Part shown: one piece after another, positions 16,067 through 23,244 of the stretch
Layout of the letters: every line of letters begins with the position of its first letter
How positions within the stretch are numbered: the first letter of the stretch is position 1
From: Peptococcaceae bacterium
GTDB lineage: Bacteria; Bacillota; Peptococcia; Peptococcales; Peptococcaceae
Assembly (NCBI GenBank): GCA_017547685.1
Contig: JAFYPD010000063.1
Span: 1 to 38,812 of the forward strand
Reading direction: 5' to 3'
Length of the DNA stretch: 38,812 bases
Program-made: the position numbers and the translations under genes
Notes under the pieces: generated by a model
Seen by the model: only the letters and a program-made list of their open reading frames with translations
Databases searched by the model: none
What the model was told of the DNA's origin: nothing

Positions 16067-16890
16067 TCGTAAAAGCAGAGCATTTGAGCTGCCAGTCGGG
16101 GCGCCGTTATCTGATTCACGATATCAACTGGGAGATTGAAAAAGGCGACCACTGGATTGTGTTCGGCATGAATGGCTGCGGGAAAACTACGCTGTTAAGT
16201 ATTATTGCCGGGTTTAAAGGCGAAACCGCCGGGAAGCTGGAAGTGTTCGGCGAAGCCTATAACGAGAAAAATATTTTCTCCCACCGCAAACGCATCGGCT
16301 GGGTATCCAGCTCCTTTTTTGACAAATATCTGAGTTGGGAATCGGCCATGGATATTGTGCTATCTGGTGTATCGGGCACCTTGAGTTTAAGCAAGGATAT
16401 CACCAATGATGATGTAAAACGAGCAAAATTACTGCTGAAAAAATTAAGACTGGGTAATAAAATGGCACAGCCGTTTGCGCTGATGAGTAAAGGGGAGCGG
16501 CAGTGTGTATTAATTGCCAGAGCGTTAATCAGCAATCCGGAAATTCTGATTCTGGACGAACCGGGCACCGGGCTTGATATTTACGCCCGTGAATATGTGC
16601 TCCAGGCTATTGCCGATTTAGCTGAAACCACTGATATGACCATCATCTATGTAACCCACTATGTGGAAGAGATTCTGCCGATGTTTGACAAAACCATCCT
16701 GATGAAGGACGGTTATATTGTGGACCAGGGCAAAACCGGCGAGATGTTCGATAACGACAGCATCAGCCGTCTGTTGGGGTATCCGGTGGTGGCTGCGCAG
16801 GATGCCATGGGCAATGTGCGGGTGAAGCTGGAAGTGGAAAGTACTTTCCGGGATTTGTACGATACGATGAATAAAGAAGAGGAGGCATAG
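16057..16890 (+). CDS. Lone ABC transporter-type ATPase
   Basis: A 277-residue ABC ATPase with one nucleotide-binding domain: Walker A GMNGCGKTTLL near residue 37, a Q-loop region lacking a clear Gln (KRIGWVSSSFFDKY), signature SKGERQ in place of LSGGQ, Walker B ILILDEPGTGLD, and switch His in YVTHYVEEI. It resembles the ModF/YlmA branch. It overlaps the zinc-ribbon gene by 10 bases and ends 4 bases before the next gene. No permease gene is in the operon, so it may energise a permease encoded elsewhere or act in a non-transport role. The residues after 240 extend beyond the core and are weakly conserved. Confidence 0.86.
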   Translation: MSVVVKAEHLSCQSGRRYLIHDINWEIEKGDHWIVFGMNGCGKTTLLSIIAGFKGETAGKLEVFGEAYNEKNIFSHRKRIGWVSSSFFDKYLSWESAMDIVLSGVSGTLSLSKDITNDDVKRAKLLLKKLRLGNKMAQPFALMSKGERQCVLIARALISNPEILILDEPGTGLDIYAREYVLQAIADLAETTDMTIIYVTHYVEEILPMFDKTILMKDGYIVDQGKTGEMFDNDSISRLLGYPVVAAQDAMGNVRVKLEVESTFRDLYDTMNKEEEA

Positions 16891-16894
16891 ACAG

Positions 16895-17938
16895 ATGGAT
16901 ATTAATGAAATTCTGAAGATTATTGAAAACCAGAAAAAAAGTGATTCCATGATGGATATGGGCTCCATGTATTTTGAGAACAACAAGGACATGATTGCTG
17001 CCGGTGACTTTGAATCGGCCATGAAGCTGGGCTGTTTTGACAAAGAGTTCACCTATTACGGGGTGGCGTATCTGGATGCCGACGGGCAGGTGTGTTATCG
17101 CATCAGTGCCCAGAGCGGGCGGCTGTACAAATTTATCGAGCAGAGTGCATCGGAAGGGTTATATCCAACGCCGGTGATTCGCAATATGAACCGGCGCCCT
17201 GCACCATCGGGTCATGAGGAAAAAATCAAGCTGGAAGTGAAGAGAGAAACCGGCAGAAAGATTCGGGAAATCTATAATCAGGCATATTTTCATCTGCTGA
17301 AGGTGTTGAGTGATATTACACCTTCCAATGGGGCATATGCCCTGTTAAAAGAAAAACAGGACGAGCTGGAAGGGCTGTATGATGCCACACAGCTGCAGCT
17401 ATTCGGCGGGCTGGTGCGTACCGCGGTGGACAGCAAGGTTTTAACACAGAAAGCAGAACGGGAACTGATGGCGTGGCTCCATGATGTGGAAAAACAGATG
17501 GAGGATGACATCGTGGCCAAGGGGCAGTACAAAAAAGTGATGAGCGGGTTTGCCTATCAGAATGCGCAGGGCAACATCCAGTATTTTTACGATGCAAAGC
17601 CGGAAGTAACCTATGAGGAAAAGGCAAAGTACGACCGCAAAGGCGTATTTGCCACACCGGTATATCAGAAGGAATATCATCTGAGAGAGATGGGCGAATT
17701 CCCGCAGGTGCGGAAGAAATTCATCGAGGAAATGAAACAGGTGATGGCGGATGGCTATATTGACCTGCTGCTGCAGATTAAAAATTTGCCATCGGTGATT
17801 CCGGCGGAAAAATTTGAGGAATATAGAAACGTGGTAAAGGAAAATTGCACAGCAGAAGCGTATGAAACATTCTGCAGCTACGCATACTGGTGGAATGTGA
17901 AAGCGTCAGAAGTATGTTTGAGACATCCATGCGAGTAA
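16895..17938 (+). CDS. Unknown protein with an internal duplication
   Basis: A 347-residue, largely helical, charged protein with no membrane segment. Two stretches of about 40 residues match: 56-95 (GVAYLDADGQVCYRI ... GLYPTPVI) and 218-258 (GFAYQNAQGNIQYFY ... GVFATPVYQ). Both follow the pattern G-x-A-Y-x4-5-G-x-[IV]-x-Y, then a charged run, then G-x-[YF]-x-T-P-V. This suggests two copies of a small beta-rich module separated by a helical linker. GAGGAGG precedes the ATG and overlaps the end of the ABC ATPase gene. It closes the operon; hairpin repeat copy 4 follows 6 bases later. The function is unknown to me. Confidence 0.74.
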   Translation: MDINEILKIIENQKKSDSMMDMGSMYFENNKDMIAAGDFESAMKLGCFDKEFTYYGVAYLDADGQVCYRISAQSGRLYKFIEQSASEGLYPTPVIRNMNRRPAPSGHEEKIKLEVKRETGRKIREIYNQAYFHLLKVLSDITPSNGAYALLKEKQDELEGLYDATQLQLFGGLVRTAVDSKVLTQKAERELMAWLHDVEKQMEDDIVAKGQYKKVMSGFAYQNAQGNIQYFYDAKPEVTYEEKAKYDRKGVFATPVYQKEYHLREMGEFPQVRKKFIEEMKQVMADGYIDLLLQIKNLPSVIPAEKFEEYRNVVKENCTAEAYETFCSYAYWWNVKASEVCLRHPCE

Positions 17939-17944
17939 CAAACC

Positions 17945-17995
17945 AAAACCCGCGCATCAGCGGCTGAACGTATCAGCTGCGGTGCGCGGGTTTTT
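17945..17995. terminator. Hairpin repeat copy 4, acting as terminator
   Basis: Outer stem ACCCGCGCA / TGCGCGGGT as in copy 2; the inner left arm is CAGCGGCTGA, giving one mismatch. It lies between converging genes and has A/T runs on both sides, so it can act on either strand. Confidence 0.87.
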
Positions 17996-18011
17996 GCTAT
18001 ATCAACATGTT

Positions 18012-19412
18012 TTATTCTTTTACAAACAGTACGGTCAGTACCAGTGCAGCCACCATCATGAGTGTACCGCCAAGGTAGGCGTTGTTGATACCGCTAATCT
18101 GTGCGATGTTCGACGACGGATTCGGAGCGAAGGCAATGGTTAGCGACATGGTGGTGACCAGAATCGCAGTCCCCAGAGAACCGGCCACGTTGCGGAAAGT
18201 ATTCCCGATGGCCGTGCCGTGGGACATCACGCTGTTATCCAGCGAATTTAAGCCCCAGGTGTTCAGCGGCATGTTAATCAGCGACAGCCCTAACATGCGG
18301 AAACAATAGACAAGCCCCACATAGAACAGCGGTGTTGTTTCGGTCAGCCGGGTCAGCATGAACGAGGCGGTGATAATGATGAACAGCCCCGGAACAGCCA
18401 GTTTTCTGGCACCGTGTTTATCAAATAACCGGCCGCTGATTGGGCTCATGAGAGCGGAAACCAGAGCTGATGGCAGCATAATCAGGGACGACATCGTTGC
18501 GCTGAATCCGCGGATGGTCTGTACATAGATTGGCATTAAAATACCACCCACAAGAATTGCTGCATTCACCAGCATAACCAGCAGCACAGAAACTGTAAAT
18601 GTGTGATTTTTCAGAAGCTCCATTTTCAGTAATGGTTCTTTCATGTGCAGCTGACGGTGAATAAACAGTGCCAAGGCAATAGCACCAATCAGCAGCGAAG
18701 CCAGTACAACCACGCTGAACCCGCTGGAACCGATAACGCTGAATCCGTATAACAGGCCGCCAAACCCTAAGGTAGACAGCACAACGGATGTGATATCCAG
18801 CTGAACATCTTTCGGGCTGCCAAAGTTGTCCAGATAGAACCAGGCGATCACAATGGTGAGTAAGGCAAGCGGTGTCAGGCCAAAGAACAGCATATGCCAG
18901 TTAAACGCATCAATGACCACCCCTGCAGCAACCGGGCCGATACAAGGCGCAGCGCCCATGACAATACCAATCATACCCATACCGGTACCGCGGTATTGTT
19001 TTGGTACCGTAAGCAGCATCAGCACCTGCCCCATCGGCATCATGATACCGGCACCGGCTGCCTGTAAAACACGGGCCAGCAGCACGATAGAGAAGTCGCC
19101 GGAGATGGCGGCTGTGAGTGTGCCGAGCGAAAAGATACCCATGGCTGCAAAAAATAATCGTCTGGTGGTGAACTTATCAATCAGAAATGCTGTAACTGGC
19201 ACCATAATCCCGTTCACCAGCATATAACCTGTGGTAAGCCATTGCGCTGTGGAGGCATCCACCTGCATTTCTTTCATAATACTTGGCAGTGCCGGAGTCA
19301 GAAGGGTTTGATTTAAAATTCCGATAAAACCGCCAAAAATCATAATGGCGTTTATGATAATGACTTTTCTGCTGAGTCCCATTTGTTCTAATGTATTTGC
19401 TGCGTTTGCCAT
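18012..19412 (-). CDS. MFS drug efflux transporter, DHA2 type (copy A)
   Basis: A 466-residue inner-membrane exporter of the major facilitator superfamily with about 14 hydrophobic segments. The sequences LNQTLLTPALPSIM, WLTTGYMLVNGIMVPVTAF and LLARVLQAAGAGIMMPMGQ are typical of EmrB/QacA-like proton antiporters, and IVMGAAPCIGPVAAG is the antiporter motif C. Substrates are probably hydrophobic drugs or metabolites. The gene starts 15 bases after a GGAGGAG ribosome site. It is a close paralogue of the gene upstream on the same strand (19617-21014); a terminator separates them and each has its own promoter, so they are not one operon. Two GACAGTTT elements in its leader suggest separate control. 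Confidence 0.93.
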   Translation of the reverse strand: MANAANTLEQMGLSRKVIIINAIMIFGGFIGILNQTLLTPALPSIMKEMQVDASTAQWLTTGYMLVNGIMVPVTAFLIDKFTTRRLFFAAMGIFSLGTLTAAISGDFSIVLLARVLQAAGAGIMMPMGQVLMLLTVPKQYRGTGMGMIGIVMGAAPCIGPVAAGVVIDAFNWHMLFFGLTPLALLTIVIAWFYLDNFGSPKDVQLDITSVVLSTLGFGGLLYGFSVIGSSGFSVVVLASLLIGAIALALFIHRQLHMKEPLLKMELLKNHTFTVSVLLVMLVNAAILVGGILMPIYVQTIRGFSATMSSLIMLPSALVSALMSPISGRLFDKHGARKLAVPGLFIIITASFMLTRLTETTPLFYVGLVYCFRMLGLSLINMPLNTWGLNSLDNSVMSHGTAIGNTFRNVAGSLGTAILVTTMSLTIAFAPNPSSNIAQISGINNAYLGGTLMMVAALVLTVLFVKE

Positions 19413-19436
19413 AGCGTGTTCTCCTCCGAATTATTA

Positions 19437-19474
19437 GACAGTTTCTGTAACAAAATCGACTGGTTGGACAGTTT
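19437..19474. promoter_or_regulatory. Repeated operator-like element before MFS copy A
   Basis: GACAGTTT occurs at 19437-19444 and 19467-19474, exactly 30 bases apart, about three helical turns. The first forms the inverted repeat ACAGTTTCTGT. Both lie downstream of the -10, where a repressor would block transcription. Confidence 0.4.
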
Positions 19475-19500
19475 GATGAATTTGTCGTATCTTCTTAACT

Positions 19501-19530
19501 ATTATAACATGAATAACAGGGAATACAATA
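19501..19530 (-). promoter_or_regulatory. Probable promoter of MFS copy A
   Basis: On the minus strand a perfect TATAAT (near 19502-19507) is preceded by TTGTAT 16 bases upstream. The -35 is weak. Confidence 0.45.
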
Positions 19531-19550
19531 GTATGGCATTCTGTGTATAA

Positions 19551-19601
19551 GCAGAAAAGAGGCCGAGACAAAGCTGAACGGGTTCAGCCTTGTCTCGGCC
19601 C
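19551..19601 (-). terminator. Terminator after MFS copy B
   Basis: Arms 19561-19579 and 19582-19600 form a 19-bp stem with one mismatch (ends GGCCGAGACAA / TTGTCTCGGCC) and a minimal loop; on the minus strand TCTTTTC follows. Confidence 0.8.
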
Positions 19602-19616
19602 CGGAACATGTAATTG

Positions 19617-21014
19617 TTATTTTTCTTCTTTTACAAACAGGATGGTCAGCACGAATGCGGTGAACATCAGGAGCCCGGCACCGGCGTATGCCATGTTAAT
19701 CCCGTAAATCTGGGATGAAATACTGGCCGGGTCTGCACTGTTCGCCACAATGATGGACATTACGGTAATCAGTACGGCAGTACCGATGGAACCGGCCACC
19801 TGACGGAAGGTATTGCCGATGGCGGTGCCGTGAGCCATTACTCTGTTTTCCAGCGCATTCAGACCCCAGGTGTTCAGCGGCATGTTCACCAGTGACAGCC
19901 CGATGGTGCGGATGGTGTACACGAAAGCCAGATAATACAGCGAAGTGTTTTCGTCCATCATTATCATTGGCAGTGTAAATGCAGCGGAAAGAAATAAACC
20001 GGGGATGGCCAGTTTTCTAGGCCCGAATTTGTCGAACAGCCGGCCGCTGACAGGGCTCATAATCAGCATGGCGATGGAGGCCGGCAGCATAATAAAACCG
20101 GAAACACTGGCACCGTAGCCGCGGATGGTCTGCAGATAAATCGGGTTTAGTACCGGCCCGATGTTCAGTGCGGCCTGAACCAGCATGGTTAAGATAACCG
20201 ATAAGGCAAATTTTCTGTTTGTCAGAATATCCACTTTCAGCAGCGGTTCTTCCAGCTGGAGCTGACGGCGGATAAACAGAATCAGAGAAACAATGCCAAT
20301 CAGCAGAGAAACGGTAACAACGGTGCTGAACCCGGTGGAGCCCAGTGTACTGAAGCTGTACAGCAGCCCGCCGAAGCCCAGGGTAGACAGGATGACCGAA
20401 GGCATATCCAGTGTGATGTTGGTGGTTTCGCCCATATTTTCCAGGAAGAAATAAGCGGCCACGATGGTTAACAGTGACAGCGGAACCATGGCTTTGAATA
20501 AAATATGCCAGCCGAAGGCTTCCACCACCAGCCCGGAGATAACCGGCCCTACAGCCGGAGCCACACCGATAACCAGGCCGATAATGCCCATACCAACACC
20601 GCGATACTGGCGCGGCAGCGTGAGGAGCATAATGGTCTGCCCCATAGGCATCAGCACACCGGCCCCGGCAGCCTGAAGCAGCCGGGCGGTTAAAATCATC
20701 GGAAAGGTTGTGGATACCGAAGCCAGTGCGGTACCCAGCGTAAAGAGACTCATGGAAAAGAAAAACAGGTTTCGGGTAGAGAAGCGGTCAATCAGATAGG
20801 CCGTAACCGGAATCATAATGCCGTTCACCAGCATAAAACCGGTGGTGAGCCATTGTGCCGTTGCGGCGTCGATGTTCATGTCCCGCATGATACTCGGCAG
20901 AGCCGGTGTCAGTAAGGTCTGATTCAGAATGGTGATAAAGGCGCCGAAGAGCATAACGGCGTTAATCATAATCATTTTTCTGTTCAGTCCAAATTTTTCA
21001 AGTGTATTTGCCAT
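19617..21014 (-). CDS. MFS drug efflux transporter, DHA2 type (copy B)
   Basis: A 465-residue paralogue of copy A, aligned over its whole length and with the same signatures: LNQTLLTPALPSIMRDM, WLTTGFMLVNGIMIPVTAYL, RLLQAAGAGVLMPMGQ and VIGVAPAVGPVISG. Both end LTILFVKE. It should be an inner-membrane proton-driven exporter. Its promoter (TTGAAA, 16 bases, TATAAT) is at 21071-21098, and its terminator is at 19551-19601, so it is its own unit. The tandem pair probably arose by local duplication, then diverged in substrate or control. Confidence 0.93.
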   Translation of the reverse strand: MANTLEKFGLNRKMIMINAVMLFGAFITILNQTLLTPALPSIMRDMNIDAATAQWLTTGFMLVNGIMIPVTAYLIDRFSTRNLFFFSMSLFTLGTALASVSTTFPMILTARLLQAAGAGVLMPMGQTIMLLTLPRQYRGVGMGIIGLVIGVAPAVGPVISGLVVEAFGWHILFKAMVPLSLLTIVAAYFFLENMGETTNITLDMPSVILSTLGFGGLLYSFSTLGSTGFSTVVTVSLLIGIVSLILFIRRQLQLEEPLLKVDILTNRKFALSVILTMLVQAALNIGPVLNPIYLQTIRGYGASVSGFIMLPASIAMLIMSPVSGRLFDKFGPRKLAIPGLFLSAAFTLPMIMMDENTSLYYLAFVYTIRTIGLSLVNMPLNTWGLNALENRVMAHGTAIGNTFRQVAGSIGTAVLITVMSIIVANSADPASISSQIYGINMAYAGAGLLMFTAFVLTILFVKEEK

Positions 21015-21070
21015 AGACTGTATCCCTTCTTTCTCTTGTTTCTATAGCTTACTATTTAACGTTTGAAACT

Positions 21071-21098
21071 ATTATAGCACTGTGAAATTGTTTTTCAA
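21071..21098 (-). promoter_or_regulatory. Promoter of MFS copy B
   Basis: On the minus strand TTGAAA (21093-21098), 16 bases, TATAAT (21071-21076). The short palindrome GTTTGAAAC (21061-21069) lies just downstream and could be an operator. Confidence 0.6.
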
Positions 21099-21206
21099 GA
21101 AAAAGAAAGTGATATTGTTCATAATTGCACATACATTAGATATGTTTATAAGCGAGTGCCGGACAACATTCTGCAAAAATAGTTTACGGCAGTACAGTGA
21201 TTCCTG

Positions 21207-21212
21207 TATAAT
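21207..21212 (+). promoter_or_regulatory. Putative -10 of the amidase gene
   Basis: TATAAT lies 28 bases before the amidase ATG. No convincing -35 is seen 16-18 bases upstream, so the promoter is uncertain. Confidence 0.35.
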
Positions 21213-21239
21213 AAAATTATATGAAATGGGGGAAGAACA

Positions 21240-21905
21240 ATGGCGGCACGCAGACGGAAAATACGATATCGGCTGAAAAACACAAAGAGGGCGCGGATTC
21301 AGGCATTCATTACACTGCTGGGCTGTATGATGATTCTGGGCGGGCTGGTACACACGGCGATGCTGCTGTTGCCGCCCGATTATCTGGATGCGGGTACATC
21401 GGACATTGACGGGATTCCCCTTTACACTGATTTTTTGGATGAAGCATGGCGGGGGCGTACCGGGGCGAAGCACTGTATCAAATGGCTGGTGATTCACGAG
21501 ACAGGAAATTCCGCGGCCGGTGCCGATGCAGCCATGCACAACCGGTATCTGCACAGCGAGGAGCAGAAGGATACGCCGCTGTCGTGGCACTATACGGTGG
21601 ATGACCACCAGATTTATCATCATCTGCCCGATTCGGAGCAGGGTTACCATGCCAGTGATTCTGGCACAAAAGGCGGCGGCAATGAGTGCGGCATCGGCAT
21701 TGAAATCTGTGTAAATAAAGACGGCGACTATGCAAAAGCGGTGGATAACGCCGCTCATCTGGCCGCAGAACTGCTGAATCGCTACCATCTGGATATTTCC
21801 GATGTGAAACAGCACGGCGATTTCACCAGCAAAAACTGCCCCGAACGACTGCGGCAAGGCGACAACTACCAGCAGTTTCTGAACAAAATAAAAGAATATA
21901 TGTAA
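21240..21905 (+). CDS. N-acetylmuramoyl-L-alanine amidase, amidase_2 type, membrane-anchored
   Basis: A 221-residue peptidoglycan hydrolase that cuts between N-acetylmuramic acid and L-alanine. A basic N terminus and one membrane segment (about 20-45) anchor it outside the membrane. The catalytic domain follows: H in WLVIHETGN, HYTVDDHQIYHHLPDSEQGYHA, GIGIEICVNKDGDY, and QHGDFTSKNCPERL supplying the second His and the Cys of a T7-lysozyme-like zinc site. No binding repeats are present, so it is a minimal enzyme. A GGGGGAAG site precedes the ATG. It stands alone, closed by a terminator, and could act in growth, spore formation or germination; there is no sign of a holin or phage genes. Confidence 0.92.
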   Translation: MAARRRKIRYRLKNTKRARIQAFITLLGCMMILGGLVHTAMLLLPPDYLDAGTSDIDGIPLYTDFLDEAWRGRTGAKHCIKWLVIHETGNSAAGADAAMHNRYLHSEEQKDTPLSWHYTVDDHQIYHHLPDSEQGYHASDSGTKGGGNECGIGIEICVNKDGDYAKAVDNAAHLAAELLNRYHLDISDVKQHGDFTSKNCPERLRQGDNYQQFLNKIKEYM

Positions 21906-21910
21906 GAGGT

Positions 21911-21956
21911 AAAACAGAGATCAGAACATGTTCTAATTTGTCCTGGTCTCTGTTTT
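21911..21956 (+). terminator. Terminator after the amidase
   Basis: AAAACAGAGATCAG (21911-21924) pairs with CTGGTCTCTGTTTT (21943-21956), 14 bp with one wobble. The loop contains the palindrome GAACATGTTC (21924-21933). Confidence 0.82.
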
Positions 21957-21975
21957 ATACAGGGGGGAATATATT

Positions 21976-22182
21976 TTATTTGGTGTTCAGATGCACTTTC
22001 ACCATCTGGCCGGTCTGGCTGGGAAATCGCTGCCGAAGCAAGATGGAAGAAACCTGATAACGATTCCGGATTTCGCCTGTGGCAAGAATCCGGCCTTCCC
22101 GCATCATGGGCAGCCTCTGGCAGCGGTCGGCCTCGTCCATGACGTTGGTGATAACCAGAATGGTGGTTCCATTTTTCCGCAT
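21976..22182 (-). pseudogene. C-terminal fragment of an ABC transporter ATPase
   Basis: The 68 residues begin MRKNGTTILVITNVMDEADRC and continue with LPMMREGRILATG, which is the segment after Walker B (switch-His region, here VITNVMDEA) in ABC-2-type export ATPases. Walker A, signature and Walker B are missing: the sequence before codon 1 (above 22182) does not continue the family. The usual switch His is replaced by Asn. It is probably the remnant of a deleted gene, and could not bind ATP. It lies between the amidase and the GT8 gene. Confidence 0.7.
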
Positions 22183-22337
22183 GCATGGTGTTTTTGCATC
22201 AATGGGCGACGGTATACTGCCGTATACGCCGTAAACAGAGTACTGCCGAACTGTGGTGAAAAAGTAACAATCGTTAATATAACATTGAGATTCGGCAAAG
22301 ATAAAGATGACCCCCGCTTTTTTCGAGTTTCATCTGA

Positions 22338-22343
22338 TATAAT
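22338..22343 (+). promoter_or_regulatory. Putative -10 of the GT8 operon
   Basis: TATAAT lies about 68 bases before the ATG; the -35 is poor. The rest of 22183-22410 holds an imperfect inverted repeat around GGTATAC/GTATACG (about 22210-22235) and no gene. Confidence 0.35.
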
Positions 22344-22410
22344 GCCTCATGAAATCATTGTTTTGCTGATAGCGAAGACAGCAGATAACAGGACAGCGAG
22401 GAGAAACAGT

Positions 22411-23244
22411 ATGAACTTATTATTTTCCATCAACAGAAACTGTGTACATTTATTGCAGAGCTGTTTGAAATCCATTGAACTGCACGGCGGGGCAGAGGCT
22501 TATGAGGTGTACATTTTTCACTCTGATTTAGAAGAGGCAGATATGGCGGAGATTTACCAGGCGAGGCTGGAACAGATGACATATCATTTTATTTCTGTTC
22601 CGCAGGAGCTGTTTCAGGGATTTCCAACCACAAAGCGCTATCCGGAACAGATATACTATCGGTTGGCGGCACCGGTGCTTCTGCCGGATTTGCTGGACAG
22701 AATCCTATATCTGGATGTGGATACCATTATTATTAATTCGCTGGTGCCGTTGTATGAAAGCGATTTTGGGGATGCATGGTTTATGGCCTGTTCCAACACT
22801 GGCGAAAACCTGACACGGCTGAACCGGCTGCGGCTGGGTATGGATGTGGATGAAGATGTGCCCTATGTGAACACCGGTGTTCTGCTGATGCATCTGGAAC
22901 CGCTTCGCGTTCATGTAAAGCTGGAGGACATCCGGAACTATGCGAGAGAAAAACAGAATATTCTGATTCTTCCCGACCAGGACATTCTCACGGCACTGTA
23001 TGGGGAACATGTAAAACTGCTGGATCGGATGCGATATAATCTGAGTGACCGTACGCTGCTGGCATATAATGCAGATTTGCGTAATAAAAAAATAGTTATC
23101 GAATGGGTGCGCCGGAACAGCGTCATCATTCATTATTTTGGAAGAAACAAACCATGGCATGATGTGTATGCCGGGGTGCTGGATGTGTTTTATCATGAAA
23201 CGGTGGCTTTGCTTCCGGCAGATAACGGGAGGAAAACAGGATGA
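22411..23244 (+). CDS. Glycosyltransferase family 8 protein
   Basis: A cytoplasmic glycosyltransferase of 277 residues, similar to LgtC/galactosyltransferase-type GT8 enzymes, which move a sugar from a UDP-sugar with retention. It starts MNLLFSINRNCVHLLQSCLKSI; the metal-binding DxD is in YLDVDTIII near residue 105, VPYVNTGVLLMHL and LPDQDIL follow, and the C-terminal VIIHYFGRNKPW is characteristic. GAGGAG precedes the ATG. A longer upstream reading frame exists but has no ribosome site. The next gene overlaps by 4 bases (ATGA), so the two proteins are co-translated; the enzyme could modify a surface lipid or polymer. Confidence 0.9.
   Translation: MNLLFSINRNCVHLLQSCLKSIELHGGAEAYEVYIFHSDLEEADMAEIYQARLEQMTYHFISVPQELFQGFPTTKRYPEQIYYRLAAPVLLPDLLDRILYLDVDTIIINSLVPLYESDFGDAWFMACSNTGENLTRLNRLRLGMDVDEDVPYVNTGVLLMHLEPLRVHVKLEDIRNYAREKQNILILPDQDILTALYGEHVKLLDRMRYNLSDRTLLAYNADLRNKKIVIEWVRRNSVIIHYFGRNKPWHDVYAGVLDVFYHETVALLPADNGRKTG

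Noticed and set aside
5952..17995. CRISPR array from the four repeated hairpins
   Set aside because: Copies are kilobases apart with whole genes between, and there are no cas genes.
18012..21014. A mobile element carrying the two efflux genes
   Set aside because: No transposase, integrase, flanking inverted repeats or target duplication; tandem duplication explains the pair.
21240..21905. Prophage endolysin
   Set aside because: It has a membrane anchor, and no holin, tail or integrase gene is near; a chromosomal cell-wall amidase fits better.
21991..22410. Long N-terminal extension of the GT8 gene
   Set aside because: The upstream frame overlaps the ABC fragment and promoter region; the GT8 fold starts at the ATG 22411, which has a good ribosome site.
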